A stretch of 64,000 bases of DNA from Strigops habroptila (taxonomy: Eukaryota; Chordata; Aves; Psittaciformes; Psittacidae): assembly GCF_004027225.2 (NCBI RefSeq), contig NC_046358.1, positions 3,376,720-3,440,719 of the forward strand, in the 5' to 3' direction. This document shows, piece by piece, positions 50,101 to 59,100 of the stretch. The position numbers and the translations under genes are program-made. The first letter of the stretch is position 1. Each line of letters opens with the position of its first letter. Below the pieces are notes generated by a model that had not been told where the DNA came from, searched no databases, and saw nothing but the letters and a program-made list of their open reading frames with translations.

Positions 50101-53100
50101 AAGGGCAAAAACACACATTTACCACAAAAAACCCCCCACCCTAACCAAAATACTTTTCCCCAGGTTTAAAAGGCTACTTGATTTGAAGTAGTAGTTTGAA
50201 ATAAAATGATAAACCACTTTCTGTGATTCATGTTCTATCTGTTTTGCCTTGACATTCAAAGCCAACAGCATTTTTGTCGACTTTGTCCTTGTCAACACCA
50301 TATTTATCACTAAAGCCCTTGGAATAATCTAGAGATAAGAGTGAAGAATTTTGTTTGTAAGTGTTCAATAACAAAGCATTACCTTGAAAAATTGTGATAA
50401 TCAGACCTGCTAACATTACATCAGGTATTAAATGAAGAACTGACATCCCCGGTTAATCTTGATTCCAGACATTTAAGTCATAAATACTTCAGAATTCTTT
50501 AACTCTTCAGGATGGAAAATGAAATAGCATCATGTGTAGTTCAACTGCTGGGCACTATCAGCAATTCTGCTACTTGATTCCTTGATAAAAGTCTTAAGAC
50601 ACTTAGAGCAAAGTGAACTTCAAAACCTGTGTCAGCAACAGCCTGGATGCTCTTAAACAAACACCCCATGGTACTCTCTGGCATTTCTAGAGTGTAAATT
50701 GAGTTTCTTTGAGAGAAACAGAAAACAGATGGCAAAAAAGTCACAATTTTTCAATGAAATGGTTGATTTTTGATCAGACCTGCCTGGAAACCTGACTAGC
50801 AACACAATAATAACAACTCTAAATCTGATAAATGCTTCCAAAGTAAGGGCAGTTGGCTCATCACTTAAAACCTGTGGTTTAGGTTTCTTTTTCAGAAGTC
50901 AAAGTTTTCAGCAAGCTCAATTTTATTCAGTGTTAACTTTCAGCACATTAGGAGTGCAACAGATGTAAAAAACTAGTATTTTACAACACTGCCTTATCAT
51001 GACTGCCTACTACCTCGGAGGATGAGCCCACTACCATATGTGCCTACTCGCCCTTCTGTGGCTCATGTTTCTCTGTTTTCAAACCCCACTGCACTCTTGT
51101 CCACTCTGTCAGCCTGTACTCTGTATTTTCCACCAAAACCACTTGAGCAGTCTGCATCGACAGTAAAAATAAAATTATGAAGCTTTTAATAGAAACATCT
51201 CAGCAGTTGAGGGGAATATCTACTCCTTATTTCCAACAGTGTGCAATACACTAAAAAACAACTCCAAGTCTTCCTAAAATGATCCTCACTTCTAAAAGTT
51301 ATAATTTTAGAAATGATCATTTCTAAAATGATCCTCACTTCCTTGATCCTCACTTCTAAAAGAAGACTCATGATGACAATCATGATGATGCTATTTCCTT
51401 GTCTTAAAACCTCACCGACTCATGAAACAGCTTTGAAATTCATTTTTTCATCTTGTTTTCCTCCCAACTCCCTCACATGTGATTCATTGAAAACATCACT
51501 AACAATTGCCTCACTAAACAAGGTCTTTTCCAAACAGTAAAAAAAGAGTAGAGATCTATTCTACTATTTATAAAATACATGTCTCTAGAGAGATGACCAC
51601 CTCACCACTTTACCTCTTTGGGAGGCATGCTTCTCAGTTTTGCCCTGATATTCAAATCCAACAGCTGACTGGAAGAGAAATGAAATTGCATGACAAAGAG
51701 TTAGATAGTAGTAGAAAAACTGCATGCACTTCAGTGGACACAGCACAGAAAGTTCCTGTGTCTTTCCATACTGCTCTGACCTTCTTGATCAGGAGCATAA
51801 ATACCTACTTAATTTTAGGCCATATTCAACTCATCTTAATTTCCCATTAGGGCCTTTTTCTATCTTGCTTTAAACAGTTATTTATCTCCATAAAAGTCAA
51901 GGTTATTTTACTGCTAAACTTCAAATACAGCTGGAAGAGCAGACCAGCATTTTAAAGTACTGGAATTTTTCAGTTGTACATATAAAATGAGAAAGCTAAC
52001 TACTGGTAGTAGCTGCAGTACGAGATGGAATTGCTTACCTGATCAACTCTGTCGGTTTGTACTCCAAACTTGCCACCAAACCCTTTCACCAAATCCACTT
52101 GGGAGCAATGCTTAGAAAGTTTGGCTTGATATTCGTGTCCAACAGCTGACTAAAAAACAAATGGAAAGCTCAGAAACAGCCAGCAGTTCTACACAGTTCT
52201 GCATGGAAGAGAAAACACTGCATCATGGAACCTGGGGATAAGCCTCATTACAAATACGCATCACTGCCAGTGTTCTTGTTGAAACTAACTTCCCTGGAAA
52301 TTGCTACTCACTTGAGAGGTCTTTGAGACCATCACCATGCTACCAATAGAGCCTAGGCAAGGAAGTGCCAAGAAACAGTCTGACAGCAGTGACTGTATTT
52401 CATGATGACTGTTTTAAATCCTGCATTTTTACTTTGAAAGCACAGGAATGATAAACAAGAAAGATACAGAGTCTTGATGGTGTTCATGCAGAATCTGAAT
52501 TAAGGATTAGTCCCAGATAGTAGATTGTGACCAAACACAACTAGAGCTAGGTTTGCCATTGACATTCTTTTAAGGACGGACCCTGATCTTCCACATAAAA
52601 TCAGGCATCTTTTCTCTATAGATTCTCCTCACTTGTAAAATGGCATCTCAACGTGAAGTGGTGCTTTCACGTTAAAGCAGAGCTCCCCGTGCCAAAGGCA
52701 TCCCAGCACCATAGCCTCCAATTCAAGCCTGTCCCTGGAACTCAGCTGAACACAGCAAGCTGAGACACAGTTACACCACACTGTGACTGGCTTCAGGTAA
52801 GACACAGGGATGTGTAATTACACACCTGCAAGTACATCCAGATAGCATTTGCTAGTGTTACTTTAATCTAGTGTAGGACACCCTTCTAGATCCTGGGATC
52901 GATGCTAGAGCCAAGCACCTTGAGGGGTGCATAACATAGCAAAAATGCTTTCTCTTGTCCAGTGCCAAAACTGAGCTCTGACCAGAGCAACTATGCCACT
53001 TCAACATTTGAGTCTCAAATGCATATGACTGAGAGGTTGCACCCTGTGACAATCACCTCTCATGACTCAACACCACCACCCATCCCTGCTATACGAGGCA

Positions 53101-56100
53101 GTTGGCATCTGCATCTGCAGCAGGGAGCCCTCCAAGCAGCTGCCCCAAGTTCTCACCTTTAAGGAAACTGTCTTCTACCAGCACCAGGCAGCTGGACCGA
53201 GGTGAATTCATTCGAGGACACAAGGGGTCTAGTGAATAACTTGGCTTTTACAGTATTTACAGGGAACATTCCCAGCACTCAGGAAAGCAAAACATTACCA
53301 CACATAATGGGTAAAGTAATTGCCAAGTAACAGAACAAGGATGTCAATAATAGGACACTACCTTAACTTACAAGCAATATAAAAGCTCCTTTCTTTTTCT
53401 GACTCACGAGTCATACTCTTGTTCATTTTGCAGGTGTTCTGTAGCAGAATAACTGTTAAATGTCACAGAAGAGGCTCCCACTTCCCTTTCTTCTTCCCAT
53501 TACATTTATGAAAGACATGAAGCTCTGAAAATGCTAGGGTTTATGTGACCTCTCTTTTGCTGTAACAATTGAAGTAGGTGAAGTTTAAGCATGTTGTTTT
53601 CTTTATGTGGTACCAGAACTTTCTGAATTTCACCAAACACCAAACATTACCACCAACCCCTTTTTAGAAAAGACTTGGAAAATTATTTTTCTTGGAAATC
53701 TGTATTTCAGAGTAATTTGCCTTCATAATTCCTCAGCACAACACCCTGCTACATTTTTAATCGGTTATGGAGGTCTGCCATATAAAATGAGGTAACTGTT
53801 CATTTTAAGTCAGCACCAAGGTTTTGCCCTAAATACAGCAAAAACCTGTACGACCACTATGCTGCAGTTACACTCACGGATTTAGGTGAGTCAAGCTTTA
53901 ACACCAGCACACCTACACAGAGGTATAGATACCTTTGAAGGAGAGATCTTAATGAGGAGGTTTTAGAATTACAGCTATTATTAAAAACCTAATTTATGAA
54001 CATCTCCTGCCACCAGTATCACTCAGGAGAGGGATAAAGTGCTGATGCCAGGAGCTACACAGGACTAATGACTGAATGTGCTCAGCACTTCTTTCCCAGA
54101 TTCAAAAGTTAGGCTAGCCTATTTCACTGAGCATTATACAGCAATTTACTCTGAAATATGAGAATCCAGCAAAAATTTAAAGCTGCCAAATTACTACAAA
54201 CCCAGAAAGTAAATAAAGTAAGAAAATCAAATCATTCTTGTTCAGGAAACAGTCTGGCTCTTACTTTAAGAGTACATGAAAGAAACTAGCCAGAAGTTGA
54301 TCTGCCTGTCTAACTATCACATGGCTAATAGAATTACCTTAAGAATTATAATTTCTTCTGTTAATAGAGTGTAACTTCAACTGCCATTAAGTCCTTATGT
54401 AAAACACGACCATCAGAATGAAGTACAATGATTTTTTTTAAAATACTTGGATTACTTGTCACTGTTGACAGTTTACCACTGTTTAAGAGAGCTGCCCACC
54501 CTTTTCTTCATTCTCTGGCACAGAATCGAAACAAAACTGGATTTATTCATGCATGAAGTACTTTGTTAATTTAAAAATATACATTTAGAAACTTGAATCT
54601 TGGCTCCAAGGGAATCCACTCAGGACATAAGCATGCAGACTTGCTCTGAAGACAGAGCAAGCATCAAACAAAAACGTGGGCCCCTTGCACATCCCAGAAC
54701 TTCTCATCATCCAGATATTCCTAATTTGCCACCTGAAATACTTGTTCCTGATGCTTTAAGTGCTTTAGTTCAGTTCTTTCGGTAAGAGCACCTTGATTTA
54801 TCTGGGGAACAGAACATGATGGCCTGACAGAATTGGGTAGTAGTGGTTACAAGTGTCCTTGATAGAGCACTGTAAGAATGCTGCTTCTGCCATCAAAGGG
54901 ACCCACCACTGTATATAGCTTATGCCATGACCTCAGCTCCTGCATCTCTGAAAATAGCAAAGTTGGAACAATTTTGCACCTTCACCAAGCTTAACTCACA
55001 TACATAGTTGTGCTGGCCACAGGCAAGTGAGGCAAGACTTACAATATCATCCCAGGGAAGCATTCATACTTACTTTATCCATGCGATCTTGTTCAACGCC
55101 AAATTTCCCTCCATAGCCATGGGAAGCTTTTGGTCCTGTTTCAAGCTCCTTCTCTTTGAGGTTCTGGTGTTCTTGGAATACATTCTCTCTCAGCTCATGA
55201 ATACTTTAAAGACAGATAATTAAGCAGCAAGTTTTACTAAGAAAGTTTCAGAAGATAACTTCAAAAAGATGCAAAGTAGAAAGATGATAAAAATATCATT
55301 TTAATTAAAGTTGGACAACTTGTATTTTTCAAACCCTTCCCGCTTTATCAGTGCACAAAACACTTCATGATATTCTGAGCAACAGAATTTATTCTTAGAA
55401 TCATAGAATAGCTTGGGCTGGAAAAGACCTTAAGATCATCTAGTTCCAACCTCCTGCCGTGGGCAGGGACACCTTCCACTAGACAAGGTCGCCTTTTTGG
55501 ACAGTTTTTCTACTGCAAAACATTGGGTTTAAGACTGAAGGGTATTTTGCTACTTGAACAACCAATTACTTAGAATTTCTATGTGCCTGAAACATGTTTT
55601 CTTCTAATATCCTAATTCAAGTTCTTTCCAACACTTATTATTTAGATGGCAACTTTTCAGAAGAGGGATCATGTCTTATCAGACAGTCCCTATGGTAACG
55701 GGACTCTGATTCTAACTGAGCGTTCTGGACACAGCTGTAATGTAAAAGAAGGATGGAAGGAGACATGTCCCGCCTCTTCCCCAAGTGTTCCCTTGCAATA
55801 TGCAGGAATTGAACTCACTGTAGCACAGGCTACATATGAGAAGAATAAGCCAAGGTGGTAAACTGCACCTTTAAACACTTCTCACCGGAGTTTAAAGCTT
55901 CCTCAGGTGGAATTCAGCCAGTAAGCATCCCCACTGCACTCCAAGTGAGGCAGATGACATTGATCCCTGAAGTAACCCACTTAGTTCAGTCTCTCTCCCT
56001 TTGCAGCACTGATGACATTTATTCTTAGCTTTCTACCACGAGGGTTGCTGCCCCAGAAATACACAAGCAAACCCAAAATGAACGTCACAATCACAGATTT

Positions 56101-59100
56101 CCTTAAACTGCTTTAAAGCTGAGTCTCAGACACTTCTCACAAGAAACACAAGACTCAGAAGATGGATCATTTCTGTCTCATATAGCCCTCCCTGACGCAC
56201 TCATTTGCTTTTCTGCCAGAGGGCTCAGTTTGTCACTCTGCCAAGAATTTTTATGAGTTTGGTAGCAGTTTTCTCAACAAAGCCTAAGAATTAAGGGACC
56301 AAATGTACCCTTAAAGTACCAAACTGGAGCTGCTCAGATCACCCAACAGAAACTTCTCTCCTGGCACTATTGGCTCCGGCCCTAAAACAGAATAAAGAAA
56401 CCTTCCGGACACAAAGAGGTGGGAAAAATAACATTTACAGTCACAAAGAAAGAGTTAAGAGTCCCTACACCATATTCCTGATCTTCATTTCAGATCTGAA
56501 GATACTGACACATTTGAAAGACCAGCAATTCTGGCAAATAATCTTCTACAGAGAGTCTTATTTAATTATGAAGATACAAGTAACTGAGAACATGAGTTGA
56601 TTAAAAGTCACCTGGGATTGTGACTATTAATAAATTTAAAAAGAGAGCTGCTTTACTTGATGTGCTCTTGATGGCCGGATCCTTTCACAGTTTTAGCCCC
56701 CCAGCGCTGTTCTTTCTCACTCACATCATTCTGCAAAAGACACACATAAAGAAGAGTTAAAACCCCAAAGACATCGCCAGTTATCTGCGCTTTAGAGTTC
56801 ACAGCAAAAGCCTTCAGCAGGGTAAGAGTAAGAAGAGCAGCTACTACCACCCTCACATCTCTTCTGCTGTGAGCCCTGTGCTTTGTCCCCTGCTGAAATG
56901 CACAGGGCAGACATTCAAGCCCCAAGAGGCTACAGCTTCTTGATGCAAACCTCTTCCGTACAGACTTCCCTGCAGTACCCAGCCAAGATAAGGTAGTTTT
57001 GTTAATCACCCACAGGCACAAAATGCTAATTCTTTGTCTTTAGGCATATGCTCCTATCAGTTTATTTTGCTGAGATATAGCCCCCACCCTGAAGAATTAC
57101 TCTTTAACACACCACGTTACGCACTTCTGAACGAATCAGTAACATTCAAAAGCCATACCACAAAATCAGGATCCGTCTCCCAGTCATCAGTTCCGTCAAC
57201 CTGGTTGATACAAACAGCGAGGCCTGCAGTAGCCTTCCACATCTGCAACACCAGCAGAAGCAGCACTGTCACGCTCCAGTCACATGTCAACCCCATTTAC
57301 ACTACGTATAAAGCTGATGCAGATGCAATCCCAAACTCCCAACGAAGGATGTTATTTAACCCCATAAACAGAAGCTACATTTGCAGTGAAAGTCAATTTG
57401 ACCATTGGCTCTCAAGCTGGCTTGAAAACCCCTTTTAGTTCTCCTACTGCAAAAAGCTTAGGAGCAATCACTGACATGATTTCAAAGAGAACAAGAAAGC
57501 CTTTCCTTGATCAAATTAACATCTATCTTCATTCACTGCATTGAAAGACTCCTCTTCAAACAGGTCTCCAAACCAACATCCATTTCCAAAGACTGCTGCT
57601 AATTCTAGGTCCTATGCATATATTTAAAGTGTAGGAATGAGGTTTTTTTCCCTCAACCATTAGCAATGATAAGTATGATATTATTCATTACCAGCATAGC
57701 CTACGTTATATTACATTATACCTACCCAACCTCATTGCATAATGAGTTTCAGCATTATGAAAGAAATCCAAAGAACTGTAAGAATTTGCATGCAACCTAG
57801 ACATTAGTCCACCTGCCTGGAACAACCAAGTTACTGTGTTTCTCAGATAATCCCTCGTGAAACACGTACACAAACTCAGTGTCTTCTCTGACTTCCAGGT
57901 GAAACAGAGGGTGAGTGCTGGAGTACTGACAGCAAGAGACAAAGTCATAAAAAGGCAAGAAATAACATCTAGAAACAATTCAACACTTTGTGCCAGGCTA
58001 ATTAATAACATTGGACATCTCACTTTCTGGAAACCTTATCCCCAGTGAAGTATCAAGTTGGACACTTTTAAAGAACACTTTTGTGACTAGTGAGCAGAAC
58101 AGCTGAGCTGCCAGGAGCTAGTGCTGTATTTTATATCCTTTATTCTAAGTAAACCAAAACAAATGAACTCTAAAAAGCTTTCTCTTCTCCCAGCTTTTCA
58201 GGTACATGAGTTAGAGGAAGGATTTCTTTTTTCTCATTTCTATTCCACTACAGTTCAGTTCTTTAACATACCATCATTCTGTCCACTTACCCTTCTCTAA
58301 TTAAGAAGAAATTATTATGGACTAGTTCATTCATAATATATGGATAATTCAGTAGGTAGAATGAAAATTCTCTTTTGGATGCATAGCTAACAATCCATAG
58401 GTAAAGTGCATAGAGAAAAAAAAAAAACAGCCTGGCAGAATGAGCCGATGAGCCACTTGTAAGGGGCATTCCAGAAATTTCAGGACTGGTAACAAGAACG
58501 AGAGCAACTGCTAGTCAAACACCAAGATAGCAAGTGAGAGAGTGGCCTGGAAGGAGGGTATAAGAGCAGAGCAGATGATATCCTGATAAAAGCTTTCCCC
58601 TTATGCTTCTTCGGGTTTCCCATCTCTGAATTCCTACAGAAATTAAAGAATTAGGCTTTGTTATATTACTTAATATTCTGAAAACTTGTGAGACTGCAAG
58701 TTTATAATACGAACCTTTAGAACACTGGCATTTTACCATTCTCCTTAGAATATCCTGTCTAAAGCCTTCTCATCATATCTCAGGCTCTCCTACCCTTTAG
58801 TTTGCCACATGGCCATCACTAAATCAAATCTCTCACAAAAGAAAGTGCTGGAAAGCAGAACCAAACCAGCTCAATAACGAAACTCAACGTGGGGTGCAAG
58901 TTCTAACTTTGTCACCAAACCTAAGAGGGATGGTTTGGATCCCTCCCCCTATGCTCCACCATGCTGCATGCTCTGCAATTCATACAGAAATGGAATTCAG
59001 GTGCCAAGAGCTGAAGTGCAGGTGTGCATGGTTACTCTGTATTTGGTGCAAAACACAACTTGGTTCATGCATTCACTCGATTCCTTTAGTTTGCTTTGCA

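Larger units (their letters stand above)
49665..51613 (-). other. CTTN: CTTN composite intron containing two dead repeat exons
   Basis: With the repeat-3 and repeat-4 exons disabled, this 1.95 kb behaves as one intron: donor gtaaag at the right end, acceptor atacag at the left end. No alternative intact copy of repeat 3 or 4 is seen in it. It also holds a 26-bp perfect palindrome with flanking direct repeats (51281-51356). Confidence 0.75.

Noticed and set aside
50218-51151. Repeat-3 and repeat-4 exons as functional exons with sequencing errors
   Set aside because: Different lesions in each, plus substitutions at near-invariant residues and altered donors, are better explained by real decay; resequencing would settle it.
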